From Setomelanomma holmii (Eukaryota; Ascomycota; Dothideomycetes; Pleosporales; Phaeosphaeriaceae), in the NCBI GenBank assembly GCA_010015745.1, contig ML978178.1, positions 124,001 through 188,000 on the forward strand: 64,000 nt of DNA, written 5' to 3'. Below are positions 9,720 to 20,796 of this stretch, in pieces (positions within the stretch are counted from its first letter, which is position 1; each line of letters begins with the position of its first letter). The translations under genes and the position numbers were made by a program. Under the pieces are notes generated by a model that saw nothing but the letters and a program-made list of their open reading frames with translations, was not told the DNA's origin and did no database searches.

Positions 9720-11526
9720 TTACAGATTGGCCCTCAAGGATTCGTTTTGCCGGAAGCGTTTCGGCCATATGCCTTGCTTGCCAGGTGACAGTATACCATT
9801 TGGATCCACTGCGTCTTTAATGGACTCAACAAACCGCCGATATGCATGGTCATTGAAGTTGTACAGCGAAGCGACGCGATCTATGACACTATTAGCTGTA
9901 TTCGAGGTAGATCTGCAACCAAGCTTACCCATCGCCCTGACATGACTCCTATATTTGCTGTATCCTCTCTTCCGCCCCTCCTCGAACAAGTTGTCGAAAA
10001 TTGCTTGAACAGCTCTGCGGTGCTCTGCATTTGTCTTGTCAAAGGTGAACATGTTCACAAAGATGACATGCCGCTCGTGCATGAAGAAATCGCAGAAGAG
10101 ATCGAATGATTGCGCTTCGCAAATCTTCTTTGCGGTCTTGACCCATTCCAGTATCTCCTTGCCGTTGCTCGGAATGATCGGACTGTAGTCGTAGTGTGCA
10201 GCAATACCGCCGCCCTTCTTCGGTAACCTGAACTTGACCATTGGTAATGACCATAACGTTGGTATACCGACGAAGAAGCCGCCTTCTTTGTCTGGTACAG
10301 TCGTCGGATCAAGCGTTTCACCCTCTGGTGCTGAGAAGATCTTGCCAATCAAGCGGCCTTTAGAGGTCTTCCTCGATATGATCTTCTTCAGTTCGTCGAA
10401 ATGCGCCTGTATCACATCTTTGGCGCCGTACAAACCAAATCTGGCGTTCCAGTAGCCCATGTCGAACGTTTTCTGGAGCTCCGCGACTTTCCAATCTGGT
10501 ATCGGGCTATTGTGTGGCCAGAAATCTTCCCGCTGCCCCATTATGCCTAACCACTCCGTGACGTTGGATACGTAGACCGTGTTGGGAAGCAGACCGTCGC
10601 GTCGAAGCGGTCCAAATATGTCGACAATGGTTTCAATGTCTTCCAAATCTGGCATATCGAAGGCACACGACATGTACGCCTGGGGTGCAGGAGTGAGCCA
10701 TATCCCAAGCTTCGTCACTATTCCAATATTCGACTGCAAGAACAGTCCTTCAATGCTGGGACCAAATGTGAACTTGGAAAGATGCGAAGATGGCGAATTT
10801 GAGATGCCGAATTGTCCCGTCCGCACAAGATCGCCGTTCGCAAGCATAGCCTCCACGCCGCAAATGTGCTGATGGTGCGTCGCGGTCGGTGTAAATCCCA
10901 CACCTCGATCTAACGTGTTGCCAACCACGGAGCCCCAGCCAAGCGAAGGAACAGAGGGCCACACTTTAGCCTTTGTCTTGACGCAGTAGTCGTACAGATC
11001 GGTGAAGGTAACACCAGGCTCGACAACGGCATAAGCATACTCTGAGTTGACTTCGATGACCTTGCTCATGCGGTGGAGATCGAGCGCAATCGAGCCGTTG
11101 ACACGAGGCGCTGGTCCGCCATAGCTGGACAGATATCAGCGAAACTTGAACAAGCAATGCGAATGATTCGACCGACCCAAGATTCTTGCCCCTGGAAAAT
11201 GTCCAAACAGGAAAGGCAAAGTCATTCGAGACTTTCAACACTTCTTTCAACTCATCGATGTTCCTTGGTCGCACCGCGGCACAGGGCATCTTGCGTGCTC
11301 CTTCTGCCTCATGTAGCTCGTATGGATCGATATACTCGGCAAGGTCGTCGCCTTGCAGCACCTGATCATCTCCGACTGTCGTCTTGAATTGCCGTATAGC
11401 ATCTTCGAACACGCTCTGCTCGATTCCTGGAGGAAGCACTTGCTGTAGAGGCGCCGTTATCGACTCCTTGAAGAGGTTGTAGTGGGTGGACTGATATTCC
11501 TTGTCAAGGTACGCGAAGGAAGGCAT
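9720..11526 (-). CDS. Vanillyl-alcohol-oxidase-like FAD-linked oxidase
   Basis: The gene has two exons, 11526-11177 and 11124-9720, joined across a 52-base GT-AG intron; the product is 584 residues. The intron restores the FAD-loop segment RGKNLGYGGPAPRV. The order is FAD_binding_4 domain (about residues 70-270; EPGVTFTDLYDY, GNTLDRGVGFTP), then the VAO/4-cresol-dehydrogenase-type cap domain, ending in the family signature DAVDPNGILSPGKQGIWP. A His in MHERHVIF (about residue 460) lies where VAO attaches FAD covalently to His; I infer the equivalence. Family members oxidise para-substituted phenols such as vanillyl alcohol or eugenol to the quinone methide, with O2 as acceptor. The gene is intact. 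It lies between two transposon nests, so it may be poorly expressed. Confidence 0.88.
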
Positions 11527-12152
11527 GGCGGTGTCCTGTCAAGTGGCACAGTCACATGAAGCATATTCTGTGATATATGTCGGAAGCTCCTGCAGATAAA
11601 CCCTAATTGGAGTTGATGCACTAAGCTAGAGGCGTGGCGTGTCGTGGAGTGGGTTCGTTCCCCACAATGCGGAGAAAACCCCACAATTTGGGGTCACTCA
11701 ACTAAGGTCCGACTCGCAGAATTGAGCCTTCAGAGCCTCAAAAAAAACCCCAAATATTTAGAGTAACAGAGTCACGAATATTCTTTAAATGCAAGAAAGA
11801 GAGTACGTAGACAATATATATATGTTAAGAACCTTACACTAACAGCGTCAGAGTAAGCGCCTAAACTTATGAAGAGCTAATAGAGTAGTACAACTACCTC
11901 TCTCTTTAGAAGCCGTCTACGAGTCACGTAACTACTCACATTAGAGCACTAGGTCACGAGACTGCTTAGAGCAGAGTGCCTCACTAGAAGGACTACTTAG
12001 ATATAAGCGCTTAGAACAGAGAACTCCGCTTATTACTAAACACTATATTGATTAACTATATAGACTTAGATAATAGCCTTCTATAGACAATTATATTTAA
12101 CTTTGTATTAGTAGTTAATTATTATCCTTATAAACTTTATACTCTTTTTAGA
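11527..12152. other. Promoter side of the VAO-like gene and AT-rich repeat remnant
   Basis: 11527-11750 should hold the VAO-like promoter. It includes a CCCCACAAT-rich stretch (11660-11690) with the small inverted repeat CCCCA.TTTGGGG. From about 11760 the DNA is very AT-rich with many TAG/TAA triplets, typical of RIP. Bases 12062-12151 match 6362-6450 in reverse. No gene was seen. Confidence 0.45.
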
Positions 12153-12245
12153 TAACGTACTCCACGGGCGAGTGGGCCACACAGGCGAGTGGGCCACCTT
12201 GCCAAGCCCCCACCAAAATCTATCGTCACCTACAGTAGAAACGTG

Positions 12246-13770
12246 ATGGCTCAACGACCCAACGAATTACCAGCTTCAAAGGAGGCTCGATTACAGCTTG
12301 CGCTTCTAGCTATCCAACAAGACGCGAATCTCTCAGTACGACGCGCTGCTAAGATCTACGGAGTCTCTCAAGTGACGCTTGGCCGACAACGCGCTGGAAA
12401 TCCCTTTCAACGCGATTGCGCACCCAACTCAGCCAACCTTTGTCTGACTGAGGCAGATGTGATTGTTTAGCATATCCTTGAACTTGATATACGAGGGTTT
12501 TCACCACGGCTTGCTGCTGTTGCAGACATGGCTAACTCACTGCGCAAGGAGCGTGGCTAACGGCCAGTAGGCATTAACTGGGCTGGGACCTTTGTTAAGC
12601 GTTGCCCTGAGCTTAAAGTCAAGTTCAATCGCAAGTACGACCACAAGAGAGCTCTCTGAGAAGATCCTGAGGCTGTACGAGGCTGGTTCCGACTTGTGGA
12701 GAATACGAAAGCTAAGTACGGCATCCTTGATGAAGACTCCTACAACTTCGATGAGTCTGGCTTCATGATGGGCGTAATATCGACTGGAGCAGTAGTCACA
12801 GGCTCTGAGCGTCGAGGACGCCGAAGATGGTACAGCAGGGTGATCGAGAGTGGACTACGGTGATCATAGGCGTCAACGCAACTGGGTGGGCGACCCCACC
12901 CTTTGTCATCTTCCAGGGCAAGAACCACCTCTCCACCTGGTACGAGGAGGAAAACCTACCTCCTGATTGGGTTATTAGGGTCTCTGAGAACGGCTGGACA
13001 AATAATAAGCTTGGCCTGGCGTGGTTGAAGCACTTTGATGCTCATACAAAAAAACGTACTGTTGGCACAGTACGATTGCTCATTATTGACGGCCGCGAGA
13101 GCCACAACTTGCTCAATTTCCAGAATTACTGCAAGGAGAACAAGATCATCACTCTCTGCATGCCTTCTCACTTATCGCACCTCCTGCAGCCTCTTGATAT
13201 AGGGTGTTTCTTGCCAATGAAGAGGGCATATAGGCGCCAAGTTGAGAACTTGATGCGCAACAGGATTACTTATGTCTCCAAACTTAAGTTCTTGCCCTGC
13301 TTTATTGCTACTTTTAAGGAGTCTATTACTAAAAGCAATATCCAAGGAAGTTTTCAAGGCGCTAGCTTGGTTCTATTTAATCTAGAGGCGGTGATATAAA
13401 AGATGGACGTCCGCCTTTGTACACCTACACCAACCCCCGTTGACGACCTACCCTAGGTGTCCAAAACCTTAAGCAATACCCTAGAATTTGGGTCACAATC
13501 GACGCTGCTTCAAGAGAGGATTCGAAGGCATGTAGATAGCTCGCCTTCATTAATGGTTGATGCCCTTGAAAAACTCTTGAAAGGCGCAGCAATATTCTTA
13601 AGTTCCTTGGTGTTAGTGCGCAACCAAGTCAAGGAGCTTCAAGCAGCTAATGAGGCCGCCTCACGCTGTAAAACACGTAAGAGAAAGCGTATACAGGTAG
13701 AGGGAACCCTTACAGCTGAAGAGGGCGTGCGCTTAACTCCTTCCAGGTGGTTAAGTGCACGCTCTCTTTA
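12246..13770 (+). pseudogene. Element C transposase, best-preserved copy
   Basis: The ATG at 12246 starts a helix-turn-helix (psq-like) segment, followed by the CENP-B-type region and catalytic motifs SYNFDESGFM (12730-12770), LLIIDGRESH (13075-13105) and LLQPLDIGCF (13180-13210), then a coiled coil and the basic stretch TRKRKRIQ. Damage is limited: TAG/TAA/TGA at about 12468, 12558 and 12658, one frame change near 12810-12830, stops at 13397 and 13453, and loss of the C-terminus at the join with D. The frame from 12827 to 13399 is open for 190 residues. Confidence 0.8.
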
Positions 13771-15244
13771 GCTTTAAGGGTATTTTCCTTCTGTATTTGC
13801 TTTCTTTTATGCAATTTACGTCGTGTTGCAGCTTTATTATTAGCTGCCTGAAGCTCTGAGATTTCCTTTTGCGACAACGCTAGCATGTGCGCTATAGTTG
13901 CAGCCTCTTTAGCTATCTTTTTAAGCGCATCAACTATAGAAGTAGGCGAGCTATTTACATGTCTGTGAATCCTCTCTTGAATTAGCCTTAATTGCGATCC
14001 AAATTCTATAGTATTGCTTGGTGTTTGCGAGTACTAGGGACTGTCTTCGACAGTAGGTGGTGTAGGCGTACAAAGGCGGACGTCAAGCTTTGATATCACC
14101 GCCTCTGAGTTGAATAGAACTAAGCTAGCGCTATGAAAGCCTCCTCAGATATTGCTTTTAGTAATAGCTGCTTTATAGGCAGCAATAAATCATGGTAGGA
14201 ACTCAGTTTTAGTGATATAGTTGATGTGGTTGCATATTAAGTTCTCAGCTTAGCACCCATACGCCCTCTTCAATGGCGAGAAACAGCCTACATCAAGAGG
14301 CTGCAGAAGGTGCGACGAATGAGGAGGCATGCAGAGAGTGATGATATTGTTCTCCCTGCAGTACTGCTGGAAATCGAGTGAGTTGTGGCTCTTGTGGCCG
14401 CCAATAACGAGCAATTGTACTGTGCCCACAGTACGTTTTTTCGTATGAGCGTCAAATGCTTCAACCACTGCAGGCTGAGCTCATTTGTTGTCCAGCCGTT
14501 CTCAGAGACTGTAATTACCCAATCGTGGGGTAGATCAGGCTCTTTATACCATGCAGAGAGGTGGTGCTTGCCCTAGAAGATGACAAAGGGTGGGATCGCC
14601 CACCTGGTTGCGTTGATGCCTTGGACGACGGTAGTCCACTCCCGGTTACCCTGCTGCACCGTCTTCTGCTGTCCTCAACGCTCAGAGGCTGTAACAACTG
14701 CATGAGCTGTTATTATGCCTATCATGAAGCCCGTCTTGTTAAAGTTGTAGCTGTCTTTATTAAGGATACTGTACTTAGCCTTTGTGTTCTCTACAAGTTG
14801 AAACCAGCCTCTAATAATCGTAGGATCTTCGCACAGGGCTCTCCTATAGTCGTACTTTCGATTAAACTTAACTTAGAGCTCTAGTTGGCGCTGTACAAAG
14901 TTGTTTGCCTAGTGCTTTCTAACTAGGCCTTAGTGGCGCTGAGCAAGCAAACAATCAGCTATATCTTTCACAGCAGCAAGCTGGAGCGAAGATCCTTGCT
15001 CGTTAAAGTCAAGCGCACGTTGGAGAACCACTGCCTCCTCTGTCGCAGTAAGCTTCATGGCGGCTGGCCAATAATCGCGTTGTGATGGTGTTCCAGCAAG
15101 TCATCTCATAAGTGTACTTTGAGAGACGTTGTAGATCTTAGCAGCGCGTTGTATACCAAAAGTCGCATCTCGTTTAACAGCCTGAAGAGCAAGCTGTATT
15201 TGGTTTTCGTTTGAGAGCTTTTGCACGTTATTGCGTTGAGACAT
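13756..15244 (-). pseudogene. Element D transposase, inverted and degraded
   Basis: The minus-strand ATG at 15244 begins the same helix-turn-helix start as element C. The frame is broken by several stops and shifts. LLVIGGHKSH (14385-14410) shows the second catalytic Asp changed to Gly (DGH to GGH); LLQPLDVGCF follows (14295-14325). The C-terminal coiled coil ends at the join with C at 13756. It cannot be active. Confidence 0.75.
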
Positions 15245-15338
15245 CGCGTTTCTACTGTAGGTAACGATAGATTTTGGTGGGGGCTTGGCAAAAGTGGCCC
15301 ACATGCTTGGGTGGCCCACATGCTTGTGAAGTACGTTA

Positions 15339-16830
15339 CTACTAATTGCTCTTCAAGCTCAGAAATCTGGGCTGCTTAAAGCGCGTTTTGGTGCAGTATT
15401 AGTTCACCACCCTTTATAAGCTGAGAGAAGCCAGCCTAAGCTGTAACAGGCGATTGAGTAAAAGAGCTGCTCACTAGCCTTAATTGAGATTCAAACTCGT
15501 GGGTATTGCTTAGAGTCTTTGACTGCCATAGCGTCTCCTGTGGTGGGGGTGCTGGTGGGGTATGCAGCCGTATTTCAAGACGATCTAACACCACCTGCGT
15601 ATTGATAGAGACTAGCCCTGCTGCCTTAAAGGCCTTTTGACAGTTCTCTTCTATAAACACGTTAAAAATTGCGTCTTTAAAAGCTAGAAGGAAGCCTTCT
15701 TTGTTAATATAGAAGACGCGTCAGCGTGCCAAGTCTCTAACACGCTAAGAGTACTTGCGCTTTAATGGCAAAAAGCAGACTATGTCAAGCGGCTGGAGGA
15801 TGTGCGACGAGTGAGGTGGCATGCAGAGGGTGAGGATCTTGTGTTCAAGGCAGTAGTCCTTGAAATCCTGGTTGAGATGGCTCTCATAGCTATCTAAAAT
15901 AAGTAAACCTGTACCCCCTACCTGGCGCGCCTTTGTATGCACATCAAAGTGCTTCAACCACTCAAGACCAAGCGCGTTGTTTGTCCAGCCGTTCTCAGAG
16001 ACTAAGACTTTCTAATTGTGCGGTATATCTGTCTCCTCATAATACGCAGAGATGTGGATGCGTCCTTTGTAGATAAAAGGGCGGGGTCGCATACCTAGCA
16101 GCGCAGATGCTCTAGATGACTGTAACCCACTCGCAGTTGCCTGGCTGGACAAGCTCAGGTTGAGCACATCTCTCTGCACCTGTGGCAACCTTCATTGAGT
16201 TAATAACGCCCATCTGGAAGCCAGTCTCTTCAAAGTTGTGGACGTCGTCGTCGTGGACGCCGTTGTCATGGACGCCGTACTTCGCTTTGGTGTCCTCCAC
16301 CAGCTTGAACCACGTGCCAATCACCTCAGGATCTTCCTGCAGTATCCTCTGCCTATCCTTTGCTCAATTGAACGCCATTTTGAGCTCAGTTGAGCGCGTT
16401 ACAAAGCGCTCAGCCTAGTGCTTGCCTACAGGCTCTCCTCCATGCACACCTAGCAGTTTATCAGCCATATCTGCTACCTTGCACAACTGGGGCGCAAACC
16501 CTCGCGAATCGAGGTCGAGGATATATCAGATAATTTATTGCTCTTCAGTGCGCATGAGCTTAAGGCTGTTTAGGATAGTATTAGAGCAAAAAGGTACTCC
16601 TTTAATGCGTTGATCAAAGGTCTGGCGTTTAACGTTGAAGACCTGAGCAGCAGCCTGGTGGCTTCGAAGTTGCCTAGAATAATAGGTTTAAAGAGCAAGC
16701 TGAATTCGGCTTTCATGTTCAAGTAATATCGCGTTTGGTGGTTAAGGCATAAAGAATGGAGAGTAGATGGTGGGGGCTTGGCATATTTTGGGCAGCTCGG
16801 TGGGTTGGGCAGCTCGGTGGTGGAATACGT
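15339..16830 (-). mobile_element. Element E, relic of a further Fot1/pogo-like transposon
   Basis: Its intact end is on the right: a terminal repeat closing with ACGT at 16830, then TA (16831-16832), with the 14-base motif GGGCAGCTCGGTGG twice near the tip and the shared GC-rich block inside. The transposase runs on the minus strand from an ATG at 16750. It shows helix-turn-helix remains, HNFEETGFQMG (16210-16250), LLILDSYESH (15885-15910) and ILQPLDIVCF (15780-15805), with many stops. A short GTGGACGCCGT-type duplication (16245-16285) adds a few residues. Its other end is missing where the C/D pair begins. Confidence 0.7.
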
Positions 16831-16832
16831 TA

Positions 16833-17311
16833 TTGTTCTTACTTAGTATTAATTCTTCCGTGTAGCTTTCCTTGTCGGAAGCAAGCATGGCCCCGACAGG
16901 CAGGTGTGCGTGCGATTCAGAGAGCGCAGTGTATGCTCCTGCCTTCTTGATCGCCGCGTGAGAAGGAACGCTCCGCTGTAAGCTTTGCTCGTGCTCCCTT
17001 TGTAGCTGCCTCGCACGGCGCTTGTTCTTCTTCAGATCTTGCCTCTCCTTTCTCCACTCTTCTAGAGACAGATACATTGATGCGCGTGTCGGAGAGCCTT
17101 CTTTCTCGGCGTAAGTGGTGGAGTCATCAGTGCGGTAGCGGTGTGGTTTGATCTTGGGTCTGACTCTGCGAAAATGGACGAGGCAAGTCGTGGGTGGCTC
17201 ATCATGCTGCAATCCGTTGCGCGTATATGGTGCTGTAGGGTATGGCAGAAGTTGAGTGGAGGATTGAAAGTGGTGGAGATGTGCGAATGATGTAGCTCGA
17301 GCGATCAGCAC
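16833..17311 (-). pseudogene. Host hypothetical gene cut off by element E
   Basis: From the ATG at 17311 about 159 residues are host-like in composition: a basic N-terminal part, then a strongly charged helical segment (WRKERQDLKKNKRRARQL) and a mixed tail ending ILSKNN. At 16832 the frame runs into the terminal repeat of element E and stops 30 residues later (16742). The native C-terminus is not found elsewhere in the window. The Arg-rich start could be a mitochondrial targeting sequence, but this is not certain. The family is not recognised. Confidence 0.45.
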
Positions 17312-17505
17312 TTAGTAACTGTGGTGATTGTGAAAGTGAAAGTGACTGGGACAGTGAGCTAATGGGCTTAGCATTGGATCAGGTGACCAATGCACCAGCC
17401 GGAAGATTGGCCAAAGAGAACGTCCAGGACAATGAATTAGTGCAAAGACCATATGAGATGTGAAATAATTCATACAATACATATAGCAATCGATATGGAC
17501 CATTC

Positions 17506-18630
17506 CTACTCATAGAAGACCAAGCATCTTACTTCGATGCTTTGTCGTCCAGGCGCGTCTGCTGAAGTCTGCGGATCTGCAAAAGCGGTATGCGGTGTTC
17601 TCACTGCCAGTCCTTTTTTCCCATTCGGCATACCCTCGCCCCAGCTATCGAAGCACTTTAGGAGAAGGACTTCTTCTGATGTCATATCTTTCTGGTAGTA
17701 GAACTTGTGCTTCTCGTTGGGTGCAACAGCCATTGTCTCGCCACGCACTTCATACCCGTCAGTGGAGGTGTAGTTGTTTGGATCTGGCAGCCTTTCTTTG
17801 CCACGGTCGTCAACATCGGCAGAATCCGCTCTCTTAGGATAAAGAAGATCTGTCGCAATGAAATCGTCGGGTGAAGTGGAGCGCCAATCGATCACAGCGA
17901 GAGGGTGGTCTATGGCCGGATTTTCGATGGGTCTCCAAACATTGATGATCTGATATCGACCTTTTACGAGCTCGTCGGCCTCGTCTGGAGGAAGATGGCG
18001 TCGCACACGTGCTTCGGCTGCACCGGGTGTTTGATCGACATGCACTTGCTGTACTGGTTGACGAGGGGCGTCCTTCACCCGTCGACGAATGGTGTGGTCA
18101 AAGATGACGACTTTCTTGACACCATGAAGCTTTTCGCGCAGCAGGCTCTCCACCTCCTGGTAGTATCCTTCTCTTACAGCAGAGTCTTCGGTGAACAGCT
18201 TTTCTTTGGCAGGAAATTGGTAGACAGCAAATCCAGAGTTGTCTATCGTGTATTCCTGCTCTCTTCCGCGCAAGTTGTGCACTTTCCGGCTGTGTTCCTT
18301 TCGCGTGAAGTTATTGCCGGGCCCGTCCACCTTGGACCATGGCTTGCTGGAGTATGATGAGGGATCGATGTGGAAAAAGCTTGCAGTAGTCATGTTAGCA
18401 GTCTGAACTTGAGAGAATCGTGATGTGGAGTATGGTCGTGGCGGTGGTTTCCTTATGTAGTGGCTGCTTAGAAATGGCCTGGCATGACGCCATTGAGGGT
18501 TTTGGCCGAGACGCTCTTGTTCTGTCCAATCAGCAGCATTGCCTGGCGAGATGGAAGGCACCACACAGCCTTTGTTTGCAAGCCGACTTTCACGGCTGAC
18601 TGATGCAGATTTAACTGATTGTGAGCTCAT
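17506..18630 (-). CDS. CmcJ/AsaB/CTB9-like oxygenase (HxD...H non-haem iron family)
   Basis: A single exon of 374 residues from the ATG at 18630. The C-terminal 270 residues carry the hallmarks of the fungal 7-alpha-cephem-methoxylase-P8/GA4-desaturase-like family, which includes AsaB, NvfI and CTB9: VFDHTIRRR (about 178), VHVDQTP (HxD iron ligands, about 200), YQIINVWRP, LAVIDWRS, KCFDSW, TPHTAF (likely distal His) and RQSIEVRCLVFY near the end. Characterised members hydroxylate, desaturate or form bridges in secondary metabolites, usually with 2-oxoglutarate. The first 75 residues are Ser/Arg-rich and may be extra; MTTASFFHID at about residue 80 would be a more usual start. The frame is intact. 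The substrate is unknown. Confidence 0.85.
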   Translation of the reverse strand: MSSQSVKSASVSRESRLANKGCVVPSISPGNAADWTEQERLGQNPQWRHARPFLSSHYIRKPPPRPYSTSRFSQVQTANMTTASFFHIDPSSYSSKPWSKVDGPGNNFTRKEHSRKVHNLRGREQEYTIDNSGFAVYQFPAKEKLFTEDSAVREGYYQEVESLLREKLHGVKKVVIFDHTIRRRVKDAPRQPVQQVHVDQTPGAAEARVRRHLPPDEADELVKGRYQIINVWRPIENPAIDHPLAVIDWRSTSPDDFIATDLLYPKRADSADVDDRGKERLPDPNNYTSTDGYEVRGETMAVAPNEKHKFYYQKDMTSEEVLLLKCFDSWGEGMPNGKKGLAVRTPHTAFADPQTSADAPGRQSIEVRCLVFYE

Positions 18631-19052
18631 TTGTGGGAGATTTCATGAGGCGTGGGAAATGGTCGTGCCACTGATCGAAGGGGGGCTGTCATGACGGGCA
18701 TTCTGTGATGGAGGTGCGAAGGTCAAGTAGCAACCAACAAGGTGGTACGGAATGAAAGTGTGCGAGCCTTCGTCATGTTGATGTCTACGCGGCGACTGAG
18801 GCGTGCAGTGCCTGACAAGTGTATGCTGAGGCATCCTGAATGAATGACAAACTGTGAGCGTACGTCAGTCACCAGAAATACTCGAAAAAGATTGGCAATG
18901 CAGAAGTCCCGGTGCTGTGCCCTCTGAAGCAGTGCGGAGGCTGTCGCACTCCCATTGGACAGCAGGGGTTCCCCGCAAAAGTGACATCCGCCACCATCCG
19001 TGAAGCTTTATAATTAGTGGCAGCCAGCACATTTCGGTGCTGCACCTCCAAT
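18631..19052. promoter_or_regulatory. Divergent promoter between the oxygenase and F-box genes
   Basis: 422 bases separate two divergent starts (18630 minus and 19053 plus). No clear TATA box or repeated site was picked out. Confidence 0.4.
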
Positions 19053-20310
19053 ATGCCGCGACATGCGAGCGACGACGACGAGCCGCTCGAAGACACGACG
19101 GCCGCCCTCACCCTGCACAACAGGCGCACCGAGCGACTGCAGCGGAAAAGAGTGACGCGCGATAAAAAGCGAGACGCCATCGTAACTCTCGCCAAGCTGC
19201 CGACCGAGCTCATCCTCGAGAGCCTCAAGTGCCTCGAGTCGCGCGACGTCTTCCGCTTCAGCTTCACGAACCGCCGGTTTTCCAGCCTTGTCAACGCCAA
19301 CGCCTCGGTGATCGGCGATGCCATTATCGCAAGTCGCTACACAATCCTCAGCCAGTGCTTCCCCACGCCGAAGCTGCTCTCCACTCTCGAGCCCTCGCTG
19401 CGCGGCCTGCTCTCCGATCCTAGCCGTCAACTGCAGCTGGGTATCCACAAGCGACCATATCAGCACATTGAAGCGCCCGATGCGCAACAATTATGCACCT
19501 GCTTGACATGCATCCTCACGTGGAACAACCTGGGGCTTGTGCTAGACTTTGCGCACTGGCAGGATAACCTGGATTCAGGCAAGCCTGTTCCGATGATACC
19601 CCGCGGAACGGCGCCAGAATGGAACAGCGACCTTATTGCGCAAAATGCGCGCATCGCGAGAAGGGCCATTGAGAACTCGCTCTGGCACGCTCGTATACTA
19701 GAAGTCCACTTGGACAGCACCATACGCTCCATTAGACGGCATGCGAAAAATAAGGGCAACAAGAGGACTCACGTCGCCATGACTGATGAGGACGCTGCGC
19801 TGGGTGCCGACGAGTTTCTCGTGAAGCATGGCCCGCCCAGCCTCGAGTTCCCATATCACCGCGACGAATACTATATGCTGTAAGAATGGCCGATTCTCAG
19901 CTTCCCGTCACTGACTCTGCATACTGACCCCTCGTAGCGAAGCCTACCTCCCGAATCGCTGGTGGCGGAAGGTGGAAGGACGATGGATCTATACAATAGC
20001 CGGCTCTCATGAGCGAGATGTTGAGCTTGTCCAGCGCCTCTCCAAAAGGTAACAGGCTTTTACATACGTCGTTCATCTTTCAAGTATGTGACACGCGCTT
20101 CAGTTGTAATACCAGCTGGCGCATGGATCGCATGGTCATCTGAAATGCTGCTGATGTACTTGCAGTGATCAACTCGCCCAGCTGACCCACATGATGGCCT
20201 GCATTGATCAGGACACCTGGATGACGGATGTTCTATACTTCAAAACTTCCATGTTCTCGCGCGAGATCGAGAAGGCTCCGCCTTTGAAACACTACGCAGC
20301 CGTTGTGTAA
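19053..20310 (+). CDS. F-box protein
   Basis: Three exons, 19053-19879, 19938-20048 and 20166-20310, give 360 residues; both introns are GT-AG and keep phase. The F-box is clear near residues 45-85 (LAKLPTELILESLKCLESRD). F-box proteins bind Skp1 and bring targets to SCF ubiquitin ligases. The rest is helical with a conserved-looking Trp-rich segment in exon 2 (NRWWRKVEGRWIYTI), which may bind the target. The frame extends upstream to a GTG at 19017, but the ATG at 19053 is the likely start. No lesions. Confidence 0.8.
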
Positions 20311-20796
20311 TCGCCGTGATGCTCAAAATCCAGTCTCACCGAAGCAACATCTTCGTCCTGAAGTTACCACTACATTTGCGACATCGGTCAGGATCGGCAG
20401 CTTGCGCCCTTCGAATGTACTTGTCGGATAGCCGCACCCTACTCACCTGCTAATGCCGGTTATTTCCGGCCCCTCAAACATATCGGGACGTCATGCCCAT
20501 GCCGATGCTTGAGCTGGCCCCTCGGTCGACGTTCCGTGCTACTTGCTGCCTACCTCAGCAATTGAACTTGTCGAGTGTTTCGAAGCAGCGACATACATTT
20601 CGTCCATCGTCTGTTCATTTCTTGGTCCAGTAACTTCTAGTCATCAACAGGCACCATCCGATCTCGTTCACGCTAAGCTACCGTTCATCTGCTGCGTGAC
20701 TCAATATCGTCCAACGCATTTTTCGATTTTGGTTTTCACCTTCTAAGTTAGTTGAGAACGAGAACGCGCTACTGTTTTACGATTGTTCTCCACATA
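20311..20796. promoter_or_regulatory. Spacer and promoter of the MFS gene
   Basis: 486 bases. Short frames only. The TTCTAAG/GTTGAGAA stretch just upstream of 20797 is probably the 5' leader. Confidence 0.4.

Larger units (their letters stand above)
12155..15336. mobile_element. Tail-to-tail pair of Fot1-like transposons C and D
   Basis: Two copies face each other. C runs rightward from ACGTACTCCACGGGCGAGTG at 12155, and D runs leftward from the matching end at 15336. Both lack their 3' tips and are fused at about 13740-13756 through a near-palindromic join. The unit is flanked by TA at 12153-12154 and at 15337-15338, as if it were a single insertion. The two arms are diverged relatives of about 1.6 kb each, so a transcript across the join could fold back. 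Confidence 0.75.

Noticed and set aside
9424..9768. 114-residue minus-strand frame overlapping the end of the VAO-like gene
   Set aside because: It overlaps the clear end of the oxidase in another frame and has no family signs.
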